Shown here: positions 11,000 to 23,266 of the stretch, in pieces
How the letters are laid out: each line of letters starts with the position of its first letter
How positions within the stretch are numbered: the stretch's first letter is position 1
Origin: Linanthus parryae
Lineage: Eukaryota; Streptophyta; Magnoliopsida; Ericales; Polemoniaceae
Reading direction: 5' to 3'
Assembly: GCA_023055425.1 (NCBI GenBank)
Contig: JALGPY010000006.1
Span: forward strand, 75,886,435 to 75,950,434
DNA length: 64,000 nt
Notes under the pieces: generated by a model
What the model was told of the DNA's origin: nothing
What the model saw: only the letters and a program-made list of their open reading frames with translations
Databases searched by the model: none
Program-made: the position numbers and the translations under genes

Positions 11000-12702
11000 C
11001 ATTTGAAATTATCATAAAATACACTTTTTGATTTTTTTAAACATCCCACAATAATTTCTTTACAAACTAATTTCTTTTCCATACGTCCATGACTATCTGG
11101 TTAGAAAGCAGTATTATTGTCATCCACGTGTTATTGGCACCTTCATTCACACAATTTACTTTCTCTGTCCCATCTCTTTGTTCTCACATTCCCAATCGGT
11201 TCATGTCTACTCTTTTTTCTCACATTCTCTTTTTAGTGAATTTTCTTCTTTCTTTTATCAAATTACCCCTCCCCGTCCCATACTTAAAATCTACCTAACC
11301 CTCCCCACTTCTCATGTTTACATGGTTATATAGAAAGAGAGAGAAAAAGAGATAGAGGCCTAGAGAGTGAAAGAGAAAGAGAGAGTGAGGCTGATAAAGA
11401 GAGCGAAAGAAAAGAACATTGGCATGTTGTGGTTGATCAGAATCTCCGCATACTCTAAAAGCTTGCTTTGGCGGAAGATCTCCACCAATATACGCTCAGT
11501 TTCATCTTATTGGCATTCTAGAGACCTCAAGTGGAACTTCATGATGAATGCGACGCCCTCTTCATCGTCCTTCTTTGTCATGAGAGAAAGATGGATTTTT
11601 GTAATCTTTTCTTCAACCTAGAAGAATTTTCTATAGAATTTCTTCACCATTCCCCCAAGTGTGAATGAAATTATGATCCAGGAGCCTGTACAATTTGTAT
11701 GCCACGTGTCTCAGAGACTTGGGGAATTCTCGCATCCTCAAATTATCTATGAGCTGTAGGGTCCTAAAAAGTCAATGAATCTCATGAAACGTTAATGAGC
11801 ATCTCCATTATGTTCATTGAACTTGTCCCATTTTAGAGCTTTGTAGGATGCATGGTAGACATATGATATACCTCCATTGGGATGGTAGAAATGAATTATG
11901 TGTCGGGCGTGATGCTGCTGGTGGTGCCTTGGCTTGCCATGGAACCCTCCAGCCTTTGTTCCAGAGTAATCATGGTAGATGCCGGTGTTGGGACCAACGC
12001 AGTCTTAATTGCATCTCTTTAAAAACCCAAAACCCAGGGTATTATTTTATGAAATAAATTGAACAGTAAACACATCGGCTCGGCTCGAAGGCCGGTCCAG
12101 TACCATCTGCGGATCACCACAACTGGTAAAAAATACATATACAATATAGTGTGCCAAAAACTGATCAATTTATTAAATATAATCACTTTTTCCGGGATGT
12201 GACTTTGATAAAAAATATCGGTTTATCATAAAGTGTTTACAAATAAGTCTTTACAACGGTCAAAATAATAATTGTAGATTATCTCTAATAAATTTATCAC
12301 TTCATTCCTACCGTCTGACCCGTCCGCCGTCACCTGCAAGACTGTTAGGGAGTGAGCTAGCGCCCAGTAGGTCTTTCACCATCGCCGTAAGGTGATAAAT
12401 AATATATTATGGCAGGTTATACGCAATATCACATATCACGTAACAATAATTTATCACATAATAGCACGTGAATCAACAATAATAATAATATATGGATCGA
12501 CATATATTTAACATGGAGCATGTTCATAAATCGTAAGCAATAATAATATTGTATACTACTTAACCTCCTACCTCAATAGTAGAATTTTATAATGACTTTG
12601 AGATAATAACAGCAGCTCCAAGTATAGAATAACATCAGTAACTCTCTGTCACTTATCAATAAAATAACGAGTTTGGAATGAGAAATAACTATAACACTAG
12701 AC
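11000..12702. other. Unassigned region with a GA-rich tract
   Basis: A purine-rich GAGA tract lies at about 11329-11397, directly before an 84-codon open frame (11367-11621) that starts inside the tract and matches no family I know. Another small frame (11848-12057) is likewise anonymous. No splice pattern or conserved motif supports a gene. Confidence 0.4.
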
Positions 12703-13010
12703 CCTAGTTGTAGAAGTAGGCGACCAATCATGTATCGATGTGTCATATGGACACGTGGCATACATGGAGGGGTAAGAGGCCTGATTCGTAACACATGTCG
12801 CTTGTGTGTCACGAATGCAGATGCAGGAGACTATAGCGATGACACACAGGAGGTTTTGTGTCAGAAGCATCTGACTTGCTTTAGGAGACGTGTCACGCAT
12901 GTAACAAAAGCTGCAACACGACGACACGTAGCGGGGGAATGTGTCAAGTATCAGGGTTATGGGCTAAAGCAATGACATGTGTTACCCTATGTGTCATTCA
13001 TGCAATTAAC
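12703..13010. repeat. Cluster of short GTGTCA/TGACAC-like motifs
   Basis: Within 300 bp the hexamer GTGTCA or its close variants and complements (TGTGTCA, ACACGTGG, ACACATGTCGC, CGTGTCACG, GACACGTAG) occur more than ten times in both orientations. Dense short inverted motifs of this kind are typical of transposon subterminal regions, but I see no terminal repeat or TSD. Confidence 0.4.
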
Positions 13011-13173
13011 ATATATATAAACTAACAAACTCTATAATACATGTCAATATGTACTAATCATGATTAACTGAGCTAATTAATACTTAAATTAATTATTTGT
13101 ATTAATTATTTCTTAATAATTTTTATCCTTAATGTAACGATTAAAGAAGATATTAAAAGTTTCGGTGTATTTC

Positions 13174-15388
13174 AGTACAAGAAATAATTCTTTTTTGCGA
13201 AGGCAAAATACTATAACAAAAAGAGAACACCCTCGCAAAAGGTTATTTGTGAAGGCATTTTGCCCTCGCATGGCGTCACAATAGCTATGGTAGGAAAAAG
13301 CTTTTGCGCGACGAGCCGTCACAACTTTGAGGTTTGGAGACAGCAATATGCCGTCTCAAAAAAGGAAACATCCTCACAATACATGTATTTGTTAGCACTT
13401 TTTCTCGTTGCAAAAGAATGTGTGTCATCTCAATTATTCGTATAGTGAGGACCATAACATATCTTAAAATCATCATGCCTCACAAAAACTGATTTTGTGA
13501 GAGCGAAGAACCGTTGAAAATTGTAGAGTTGTCACAAATTTAACATTTCAAAAAGATATGTGTTGTAACAAATCGTTTCAATTTACCTTAGAAAGTCATT
13601 TTGCTGAGGCAATATATGACTATCATCAAAGTGTAAAATACCATACTTGTATCTTCATTAATAAACACAACAAATCAAAAAACGAAAAAGTTATTTGTCC
13701 ATTAATTAAATGCTGACATATTCTTTTACAATTTTTTCATGTCTAAAGATGTACCAAATATAAGCTGAATCCAAACTAGATAGGCAACTATTTTCCTCCA
13801 GGAATGAGTAATATTGTTGTCTTTCAAGTCACTATCTCATGATGCTTGCAGTTCTCCGCTTTCCTGGTAAATTGTTGATAACCTGCAATAGCCAAACAAA
13901 TCAATGGTTAATTTTTAAGCATAAACTTCATGTACTTTGAAATTTATAACTCCTTTAATATATAATAAACCAACCTCTTAGATATATCCGGCTTGGTTAG
14001 TCTGCAAGTGTCCGGCCCCAATAAGCCATTGGTCAAAAGAGCTCCTATTCAGCTGCCACCTCCGTCTCCGTCAATGTTACTCGATGGCTGCGGATTCGAT
14101 GCTCTCTGGTTGACGCCTGTCCATGGCGGTTCCTCATAGCGCTCGATTTTGTTCTCTATCTTTCCCTCTCTCTCAGACTGAAACTCACGGTTGGTGGAGG
14201 AGAATACTTCTTCTATGAAGAAATCAACTAACCGTCAAAACAAGTCTCAACCCTAGTTTATTAGTTAGATAACATACATTGGATCATTTGATCTGAAGAA
14301 TGAATAAATCAAGTAAAACATTTTTATGAAACCCTAATTGAAATCATAAAAAAGGCCACAAATCAATGAAAGCATGACATTTTATGCATTCTGCTGTGAT
14401 TGCAAAACTTTCTAAAAAAAACTATGACTGCAAAACGATTGACTTGATACAAACTTTTACCAAACAAAGATTTCATCTTCAGAAAAGTAATTGGAATATC
14501 ATGATATCATATATGAAACCCTAAAACACAGAGAACGAAGATTTCGATACTTACAACACTTGATAGACTTTACTTACAAAAGTGTATGAGGAACATACAA
14601 AGACAAAACACACACCGAGAACGAGAACCAGAATCAGAGCGAGATATAGGAGAGGAAGGATGAGGGTTCGAACGATACCTGAGAACTTTCTCGTCAATCT
14701 CCATCAATTGGTTACAGTAGCGCATATCGATTTCTCCACAAATTGATCCACTATTCTTCATGATTCAGACCTTCCGTCTGTCCGCCTCTCGAAGGACTCT
14801 ATGCTCTCTCCGGTTTGATCCTTTGATACTCGTATTATTTTCGAAGAAATCCCGTCTTCCCTTTATAGTGATAAGTGTAGTATTAACAAAATTATTTATG
14901 TGCAGGCCAAGTAGTATGGGTTTTTGTAGATTCATTATTATTAAAGTTTCTAAACAGTATTACCTCACCCAAAAAAAGTTCCTAAGCAGTAAGGAAAAAG
15001 TAAAATATATGTAGTATTATGTAGTCAAGTCTAATTTACCTTCCAGATGTGCACCACTAACGACAATGCATTTAACTTTTGCAGCCAATCCAAATCTTGA
15101 TTGGATTGGCGCAAATTTTCCCTCCAAAGTTTGACTACTTTTAGTGAGATCTTAATACCGATCTTAATACTTTAAAAAAATTGGCATCCAATTTTTCCCT
15201 CCATAAAAATTGGATTTTGCGATGGACGTTTTACTTTTCGCGAGGGGAATTATGTATCATCGCTAAAGAATTGATATTATTTGTTTCATTTGTGATGGTA
15301 CTATTTTCTGGTTAAATTAGGTTCTTTTGAAACGAGATTTTCTAACAGTTGCAAACTCTTATCGCAAACGACTGCTTTTCTTGTAGTT
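13174..15388. mobile_element. Non-autonomous CACTA (En/Spm-like) DNA transposon
   Basis: The left end reads CAGTACAAGAAA and the right end TTTTCTTGTAGTT. These match the CACTACAAGAAAA / TTTTCTTGTAGTG ends of CACTA elements apart from one base at each side. A 3-bp TTT duplication flanks it at 13171-13173 and 15389-15391. Subterminal regions carry repeated TTTTGCGA/TCGCAAA motifs, near 13195-13330 and 15215-15370, as in this class. No transposase is recognisable in its 2.2 kb. The interior holds unassigned sequence, including a stretch of higher GC content at about 14000-14220 that might be captured DNA. T-rich surroundings weaken the TSD evidence. Confidence 0.7.
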
Positions 15389-15609
15389 TTTTTTGACAAG
15401 TTTAACTATTATAGTTTCACAATTATGAATTCATCTATCAGGATACTAAATAACATAAAATTCACTAAAGTTATGAGCTTTAGAAACACAACCATTACAC
15501 AACGAAACGACTAAACTACATTCAACAGCAATTAAGCATGCTAACAAGTTGTGTGAAAAACACATATTCAAAGTAAATACTAGTACTTCATACTTTCTAA
15601 AAATCACGG

Positions 15610-16130
15610 ACATTACAATCTCCCTCGAGTGATTGAGGGTTTGAGAGGGGTTGGAAAGCTCAAGGTTCTAGTTTTTTGGAGTGGGGCTAGTAGTTACTCC
15701 GGGGACGTGGATGCTAAATATTAGTTTCTTTCGATTGTGGCTAGTGAAGTCTGAGAGTTACCAGAGGCGTTTTTAGGCTGCGCAATAGGTCTTAGAGGCG
15801 GTAAATGTGGAAAATTTGAAAAATTCAGGACACTTTGAACCGCCGAGACTTCCCTGGAAACTGCATCATTCCTCTGTGTATTTGTGGCCGCTATTTTGTT
15901 GATGGGCTACATCATCTGGGCCATATGGATTTGCATAGTGGCTGCTAGTGCATGTACAACCATGGTTGCGTGATCACCAGCAACTGGTTGTTGCTGATTC
16001 CCATATTAAGAATCATTGGATTGGTTGATTGGAAGTTTTTGGGGAACTTTTTGGTTAGGATAAGTGTTCCCAGTGTCACTATTTTCATTTGGAGAGATAG
16101 CTCGATCATTTGATGATTGTTGAAGCTTTC
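15610..16130 (-). pseudogene. Gag N-terminal fragment of a Tat-like Ty3/gypsy element
   Basis: Next to a primer-binding site and an LTR-like start at 16148, the minus strand translates into a Gln-, Asn- and Pro-rich stretch that includes AATMQIHMAQMM around 15900. It is broken by stops. Such a stretch resembles the N-terminal gag region of Tat/Ogre-type gypsy elements. Only a few hundred bases survive, without a capsid domain or zinc knuckle, so the lineage is tentative. Confidence 0.4.
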
Positions 16131-16145
16131 ACGACGGGTTCGCCA
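16131..16145 (-). other. Putative primer-binding site of the Tat-like remnant
   Basis: ACGACGGGTTCGCCA is the complement of TGGCGAACCCGTCGT. It has the TGG start and GC-rich character of a tRNA-complementary site and lies two bases from an LTR-like TG start at 16148. Confidence 0.45.
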
Positions 16146-16147
16146 AA

Positions 16148-16800
16148 TGTAGCAAGAAATTCCTGATTAGGTTGATGGAAGAGTGTTCCTTTAAGAGAGC
16201 AAAGCCAGGACGGTACCGGTAATCCAAGTGTGAGAACACAAAAAGATGAGTGATGGTAGGGATGTAAATAAGCAATGTATATCACAAAGAAGAGATACAA
16301 CTAGTTGGGTGTAGACTCTAATGAATCTGAAGAACCTCTATGAAGAGGATACATTCCCTATATATAAAGAATCAGTATACGGGTCATGGGGAGGGGGGGG
16401 GGGGTTACGACGTTAATCACCCCACCCCCCATTAAGTGGTCAAAGCGGAGATCTGAGGAAATTGTTACCATTAATAATGGAACTTCATATAAAGGGGTTG
16501 AACAAGTCTTCTCTGTGACATTAATGAGTTGAAGATGGGACAACAACCACCTGCGATGAGTCATATTCCACCCTCCTAACCACTCAATCTTTAGTTCAAG
16601 TGTGAGATGCTAATTGGGAAAGGACCATGTCTCATAGTCCAAATTATGCTGACATGGCATGATATGGTGCGCGGAGCACACTAAGGTATTCTGCTGCATG
16701 CTGCTGATAGGTCCACGTGATTGCACACCATCAGCCTATTTTAGACTATCTAGAGTTTCACTGAATTTGAATTTCCACCTTCTTTTTATCTGTGTGAGTG
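16148..16800 (-). repeat. Putative 5' LTR of the Tat-like remnant (outer end uncertain)
   Basis: Starts TGTAGCAAGAAATTCC directly after the primer-binding-site complement. It contains a CTATATATAAAG tract near 16359 and a G-homopolymer at about 16388-16402. No second LTR copy or TSD was found, so the right boundary is a guess. Confidence 0.4.
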
Positions 16801-17552
16801 CATACATGTTTGTCTGTGTGTCCCCATGATCAGGTTTAGAGCCACAATTCAAAATAAAAAGAAAAAAAAAATGCTGTCGACGATTCTCAAAATATTTCAA
16901 ATATACTATAGTTATTAGTACAAAATATTTAATCCAACCAATACATAATTGTTCAAAACTAAAAGAAAAATACTCTTAACTGATTACAAATTGTTCACTC
17001 GTATGGTCACACATATCCCACAAGTGGGAAATCAATCCTCTTCACGATTCATGATGATCATCTTAATGTATCAAATCTTGGCGTCGACCAAGAAATCGCA
17101 AGAAGGTTGCATCACTGAAATCTCAGCAGGTGGGATTGACTGTAAATTATCGTAGTCTAAACCAGTAGGATAAATGATTTGAACAATGATCCGTCTGGAA
17201 CTACTTATTCTAGTGTGCCTTATGACGAGGACATCCTCTTAGTGGATAAACCTAAAAATTACATTATCTCTTGATTTGTGTATTATCTTTGTTTGTTTTT
17301 AGTTTGCTGTAGGTTAATTACGTATTTTAATTTCATGTATTTTTTAATGTCTTTCAGGTACGTGTAATATTAAAATTTAATCATATTCATTCTCCATTTT
17401 CACCTCCAATATTAAAGGTGAAAATGAATAGCGTAGTTTTTTCTGGAGTTATAGAGGTAGGGGTGAAAGATGAACAACTCAATTTCAACCAAAATTGGGT
17501 ATAAATGGAGAATGGAGGAATGACGGTTTTTTCGTCAAACACTGTGGGAGGC
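16801..17552. other. Unassigned sequence
   Basis: It has no convincing coding region. A weak inverted similarity between the segments near 17390-17410 and 17505-17525 (TCTCCATTTTCACCTCC against AATGGAGAATGGAGGAATG) hints at a small inverted-repeat element. Confidence 0.35.
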
Positions 17553-17555
17553 TTA

Positions 17556-18001
17556 GGGTGAGTTTGTGAATGCTTCTGTTGCCAGCACAACTGTTTTCCG
17601 ACAGCATAAGCAGTTTTAGTGTGTTTGGTAAAAATATTTTTTTTGCTTTCCGAGACAGTTTTTGCTGTCCCACAACAGTTTTCAGGAAGCAAGGGTGGAG
17701 ATGCTTTTCCAGAAAGTGCTTTTGATTAATTTATCTATAAGCGATTTTAACTTTACAATTTTTGAAAACATCAATACTTACCTTTACGGAAATAACACGT
17801 GTCATATATTTTTGTCATTTTACCCTCTCATAGTAACTTCACAGTTGATTTTACCAAACACAAAATTACTATATCAGTATTTCACAGCAGCTTTACGTAA
17901 TATTTACCAAACAACATTTTATCAAGAATTCACAGCAGCTTTTGCACAGTCTTTTCACAAAGCAGTTTTCTAGCACCGCCACAGTATTCCCAAACTAGCC
18001 C
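17556..18001. mobile_element. MITE with imperfect terminal inverted repeats
   Basis: Left end GGGTGAGTTTGTGAATGCTT pairs with the complement of the right end, GGGCTAGTTTGGGAATACTG. TTA occurs at 17553-17555 and 18005-18007, which would fit a PIF/Harbinger-type duplication if three extra C bases at the right end belong to the element. A truncated copy lies at 10741-10910. The interior has no coding capacity. Confidence 0.6.
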
Positions 18002-18007
18002 CCCTTA

Positions 18008-19095
18008 CTCCATTCTTCCATATATTTTTTGCAATTTTGAAGGTACGGAGTCTTGGGGTGGGAAATTAAAAATTCCAAAGTTTTCAGAGGAAGGTGGGAG
18101 ATACTCTTATGCCTCTTGTTTCCTACACAATTTTTGCTGTTTGGCCTCTTCTTTGTTCCCTTTCTGGGTATTCATAGACTTATTGTTAGTCCTTTTAATT
18201 TGGTTTTGTTTATCGTGCTCTCTGTTTTATCACTGAGTTCCTAGTGTCATCGTGTTTATATTAATGGAAGTTCTTACATTTTTATCAAAAATAAGTATTT
18301 ATAGATTTACAGATTGATTATCATAAACTTGCTCGCATTATGCTCATTGTACCAATAACTTACTACACTTCCAATCTTTTACCAAACCTAAAATCTCATT
18401 AACAAAGTCTTCAAATATTTAGAAGTTCACTAAAATCTCAACTTATTTCAAAACTAAGTGTCAGTATTTGCTTTTTGTTTTACTCTCCTGGAAAGAAAAG
18501 CAGAAAGAAAGAAATAAGATGAGAGAGAGACAGTGCCATAACAAGACCTGTTAGTTGTTAAAAAGGATTTGGCCGTTATAATACTAACAGAAAAAACTAG
18601 AAAGTACAAAAAAAATTGCTCAAGGTATGGACATAACCTGGCAGAAACTACACAACAATATATATTGTCAGCCATAATAGTTGTTTTTGTTTTTTCTCCT
18701 TATTGAACTTCAGAAGTGGTTGGGTCGAATTTAAATATTCTGAGTGGGGCGATCCTTTTTGGTCAAACCAAGATTACAGTTTGGACTGATATGTTAGCCT
18801 AACAGCTCTCTGGTTCGGGTATCTTTTGTACTGCCATAAGAATCTATAGTGTGTCTCCATCACCTATAAAAAAAGTTCTTTGATTGTTACTGAAACTAAC
18901 ATGCAACTACTACAAGTTTCATGGCGACCGAAACACTCTTCGTTATTGCCCAATGGTTTGTTTGGTGTGTTCTGGTTTGACACACACACACACTTAGTAG
19001 TACCATTTACCCAAGGAAGAATGGCAAGTATGTTCCTGACTTTGTTCTTTCATATGCTCAATAATATGCTAAACTGATATATCAAATGCAGAAGG
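18008..19095. other. Unassigned AT-rich region
   Basis: No gene seen. The stretch 18120-18300, T-rich and ending in an ATTAATGGAAGTTCTTAC-like segment, resembles the 3' untranslated tails of plant LINEs, as does 18690-18880, but neither has coding sequence attached. Confidence 0.35.
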
Positions 19096-19101
19096 AAATG
19101 C

Positions 19102-20369
19102 TGTAGGAAATCTGGGTGGTGTTTAGAACGGGAACAATTGAACTTGGATGATCTCTGAGTCGTGATATCACTCTCAGATTAAAGTATTTCGGCGTTGTGC
19201 ACGAAATCTCCAATCAGATAAAACAGAGACTTCAAGAACGAATATGATTTCCTATGTGTTTCTGAATTCGACCAAACTGACAAATAGGAAGGGAGAGGGC
19301 GGTTAATCTGGCGGTTACAACCGCCAGATTTCAGTCCGTTTTTTAACAGAAAATTAAATCGGAGACGTTTTTTGTGAATGTCAGACTTCAACCGCCGCCA
19401 GGGGCGTTGCCCCTTGGACCCCACCGGGGGCGCTGCCCCCGGACCCCCGTCGGGGGCTGCGCCCCCGAACTCCCGCAGTCGTCCGCGAGTTCCTTGTCCA
19501 AGTCATTAACATAGTTGTGTGCACGCGTGTACTCCACACCTCCTAACGTGTACAACGTAATGCCAATGTCTAATTGGTCGTAAGTAAATCCGATTACACA
19601 AATGGCCGATGACACTAAAATCACCAACAAATGCCAAATGAAATTCAATTAAAAAGTTTCTCTCGCATGCAAAGAGTTGTTATCCTAACGGAGATCGGCG
19701 AAAATAGTCTCCATCTGCGTTCTGTGCTGTCACACAGCCTTAATGACCAGGAATCGCAAATAGTAAGCCGAAGACAACTTCTCATTAATAAAATAGATAA
19801 ATAATTAAAGAAATCTAGATGTCGCCAAATTAATAGAGATGCTTGTTTACAGGCACGCCATTGGTGTTAGTTCCAGTTTTATTGGGCGATCTTATCTTGC
19901 TATCCACGCGTTAGTTATAAGTGACACTCCCTCGATTTTCAGCGGTAGTACTGACTAGCCAGAGATAGACAGTTTTAGTCAAGAATTTTAAAACAAGAAC
20001 AAAAACAAAAAACAAGTTTGCGGAACACTAAGAAAAATACTGATATGTTTGATCAACAGAATATATATTTTAATTATGTGGATAAGAAGAGTCGTGTCTC
20101 TTCACGTCAAGAAACATAGATTTCCAATCTTACAGATCCGATGTCGTTGTTGTCCGTGACGACGAACAATACTATATTATGGGTGTATGTTGTGGCTATT
20201 GATGAGTATGGGTTGTGAGTGATTGTAATCGATTTCTCATCGATAAAATCGGGATTGTTTGGCCGTGGACGTAGCTAGTCTCAAAATTAGTGAACCACGT
20301 TAAATCTTTGTGTTCTTCATCTTGTTCTTCGTCTTATCGTTCTTCTTGTTCCGCATTCAATTCCTAACA
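19102..20369 (+). mobile_element. Probable solo LTR of a Ty1/copia element
   Basis: The right part has the characteristic copia U5 order: GCCGTGGACGTAG at about 20262, GTGAACCACG near 20291, AAATCTTTGTG, a T- and C-rich stretch, then a CCTAACA end at 20369. AAATG precedes the left end (19096-19100, one base before TGTAGG) and follows the right end (20370-20374), giving a slightly imperfect duplication. No primer-binding site or internal region follows. Three GC-rich hairpins sit inside at 19400-19468. Confidence 0.55.
19400..19468. repeat. Three consecutive GC-rich perfect hairpins
   Basis: Stems AGGGGC/GCCCCT (19400-19405 with 19409-19414), CCGGGGGC/GCCCCCGG (19424-19431 with 19435-19442) and TCGGGGGC/GCCCCCGA (19450-19457 with 19461-19468). 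Each has a 3-base loop, and they are spaced about 25 bp apart in otherwise AT-rich DNA. Confidence 0.9.
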
Positions 20370-20370
20370 A

Positions 20371-20985
20371 AATGTTACAAACGATCCTTAATTAGTACTT
20401 GGTCTTTTTCGCCATAATCTTCCCATTTAACTTTAGGTGGCAATTTTACCGATTAATGTAGCTAATGATAGGAATCGAAAATTCGTTAATTTTTATAATA
20501 TTACAGTGTTAAAAAATATCTACAGTGAAAAGATTAATACATTTTCGTATCATATCGTTAGCTAAATTAATCAGACAACGTGACCCAACTGAAAAGATTC
20601 TGGCAAAATGGAGTTTGTAGTAAATAAATTGCAATAGCATGTCGGTAAATTCAATTAGGCCCTACTGAAAAAAATAAAAAAACATACACAAGGGACTCAG
20701 ACCGTAGGTATGCGATGAAGGTCAGAGACTAACATAGTGTAATGATCCGCCAAACTGCATACAGTTACTATGTTCAAATAATACTCTTTATTTTAAAGTA
20801 CATACCTTTCTTAGATGGGATGTTTAGAAAAGACTATCATCTTCCCAACTGGGTTGTTAGTTGTTACATTCTCAATTTCCCCCCAAAAAGCAGTCGTTAC
20901 GTTCTCCTTTACCATCTACTTAGAGTTGGTTTGCACACATTCGCTTTCATATGATGTAGATATCGCATTCTCTTTAATGAATTTT
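20371..20985. other. Unassigned AT-rich region
   Basis: No coding region or repeat recognised between the solo copia LTR and LINE-B. Confidence 0.45.
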
Positions 20986-20989
20986 GTTT

Positions 20990-22845
20990 AGAAGAAGCGA
21001 CAAGTGGCGTTGGGGGCAACTCTCATGGTAAGGTTCGCTGTAAATCTTAAGCAGTTGCGCGATTAGCTGTTGAAATGAATTGGGAGGTCTTCAGTTATGT
21101 ACCTCAGCGGTTCTTCTCTCTACAAAATGAGCTTCTAAATCTTGATAGCAAGATAAATCATGAGTGTTCTATAGTTCAGAAGAACCTTTCCGAGCCTTAC
21201 AAGCAATTTGAATCTCTCTTGCGGGACAATGCACAAATTCGTAGGTTGCATGAAGGGGACCGTAACACTGTATTTTTACATGCTTCTATTAAGAACGTCG
21301 TAAAAAAATATAGCTTATTTGTTTGCAGTTATCTGATGGTTATGACTCTTCATAAATACATGCTCTAGGCCCAACATCAGTTGATTGATGTCGGGGGTTT
21401 TTTCCACAGCCGAGCAGGTTCGAGATATCAGAGATTTCTGGAATCCCATTCCTTATCTTATTATAGAGGTTTTACGGGATATTTTTTCTCACTTGTTGGA
21501 ATATTATTGCCTCATATGTGGTTGTTGCAATCCGGGGTTACTTTCAGAGTGGTGATATGCCAAAGGCTTTTACTTCTGCTAATTTAGTGCTTATCCCTAA
21601 GGTAACTCCCTCACGGTCTTTCTATGATTTACAACCCATTAGCCATTGTGATTTCTCCTACAAATCGTTGCTCGAATAATTTGTAATAGGCTGAAAGATG
21701 TTATTCAATTGATCATCTCTCCTGAACATGAAGGGTTTGTCCCGGGTCACTCTATCCATGAGAACGTAGCCCTTTTCCCTGGAGATCCTTTCTGATTCGA
21801 AGCCCAAAGTCTGTGGAGGGAATGTGGCAATTAAATTTGATATGGAAAAATCTTAGGATCGTGTTCACTAGAATTTTCTCTTATCTGTGCTTCATAGATT
21901 TGACTTTGTTGAGAAGATTTGTGGTTTGGTCCGAGCTTGTTCATCCAATATTTGATACTCAATTAGTCTACATGGACATCTATTTGGTTATTTTCGTAAC
22001 ACGCGTCAAGGAGAACCTGATCAGTTGTCCTCTTTGTTATCGCTCAACAAGCCTTGAATAGGATTGGGAATCGATCCAATGAGGAGGGTCGTAAATTGTC
22101 ATATCTATGCTCTAGATCTACGTTAGTGGTCTCGCACCTTCTCTATGCACACAGTTGCCTTATTTTTTTTAATAGATCCCAATGGTCCATTGAGGGATTG
22201 AACCATGTCCTACCTAAGTAATGATGGTCTCTAGTCAGCTATATACCCATGGAAGAATAGTTTCTTTGTATCTCATGTGATCTTCGGGGTGAGGATAAAC
22301 ATTTTCTCTAGTTGGTTGAGACTTCCGCATAAGACCTTGTCTATACTGTTTTTAGAAGCTCCAATTGCTCCAAAGCGACCGTAGATCACTATATTCAAAT
22401 GAATAGGGGAAAATATTAGGCTCGAGTTGGAATACGGAAATCTAAACTCTTATCCGTTGGGAGAAGGATGGCGCTTATTTAGAGTGTTCTTGCTTAATTT
22501 CCTATTCACTTGATGTATGTGGTCCCACTCCAGAAGATTGTGCTTCAGTTACTACATTCTCTCTTTTCAGACTTCTTCTGGTCCTCCCGGAAAAGTTCGC
22601 TTAGAAATTGGATTGGTTAGTATAGACTGTCTTTTCTGTTTGATGAGGGGGATTGGGTCTTCCGTCCTTGATTCATAATTGCACAGCTTTGCAGATGAAA
22701 CTTGTTTGATCTTACTGTTAGAGGCACTCTCTCTTTCCGCATTTCATGCAGAGGCGGTAAGGTCCTCCTAATGATCACTTGCCATCACATCATGGTAGCA
22801 TGCGGAGGCGGAATGGTCCTCCTAATAATCACCTGCCATCACATC
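20990..22845 (+). pseudogene. LINE-B ORF2 remnant, first part (pre-RT and reverse transcriptase)
   Basis: The frame 21075-21368 holds the linker between endonuclease and reverse transcriptase of plant LINEs, with HEGDRNTVFLHASIK corresponding to the usual GDRNTKFFH block. Reverse-transcriptase blocks follow in shifting frames: SANLVLIPKVTPSRSFYDLQPISHCD near 21570-21655, a GFVPG-like block near 21730, and NTRQGEPDQLSSLL near 22000. At the catalytic site HLLYAHSCLIFF (about 22135-22170), the two aspartates of the F/YADD motif are replaced by His-Ser. The copy is long dead. It stops at 22845, where an Ale-type copia element is inserted, and resumes at 27998. Confidence 0.8.
22748..22845 (+). 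repeat. 54-bp tandem duplication at the Ale insertion point
   Basis: A GC(A/G)GAGGCGG...CACATC unit at 22748-22801 is repeated from 22802, with a few mismatches. The end of the second unit is split by the copia element and continues as CATGGTAGC from 27997. Confidence 0.75.
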
Positions 22846-23205
22846 TGAAAGAATCGTATGATTCTGTGAAGAACAATGTAGAAGATGAAGAACAGTTGAG
22901 AGAAAATGAAACGGTAGTGTGTATATTTACATATCGATAATTAACCCTAAGAGCTGAAGGAGGAGATTATATACACACAATCCAACGGCTGGATTGTAAC
23001 GGTAGAATCGTACGGCTGTAATGCTAGGGTTTGCTAGAGTAGGGAAATGACTAAAGTGCCCTTATAAGAATGGGCTAATTACATTGAATATAGCTGGGCT
23101 TTCTTGGGCTAAACATAATGCAAAGCTTTGAACTCCTTGGACTTTTGGGCCTTCATCTGAGGAGAAGGCCTGCTGTAAAGGCCTGTTGAATTCTTCTCGC
23201 TAATA
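22846..23205 (-). repeat. Ale-type element 3' LTR
   Basis: 360 bp. It is followed on the right by CGCCCCTTTAAACTGA, the complement of a purine-rich tract (polypurine primer) at 23206-23221. A minus-strand TATATAA lies at 22977-22983. Confidence 0.93.
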
Positions 23206-23266
23206 CGCCCCTTTAAACTGAAGGGGAAGAATGGACCAGCAGTTTAAGCTTGTGATCATCAAATTG

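Noticed and set aside
11367..11621. 84-codon open frame after a GA-rich tract considered as a small host gene
   Set aside because: It starts inside the simple repeat, has no known domain, and no splice or promoter pattern supports it.
17553..18007. Classifying the MITE firmly as PIF/Harbinger from TTA duplications
   Set aside because: Three extra C bases separate the right terminal repeat from TTA, and the second copy shows TTG at the corresponding end, so the TSD is not secure.
21381..21587. Open frames around 21.4-22.1 kb considered as host genes
   Set aside because: Neighbouring frames contain LINE reverse transcriptase blocks in order, so they are parts of LINE-B.
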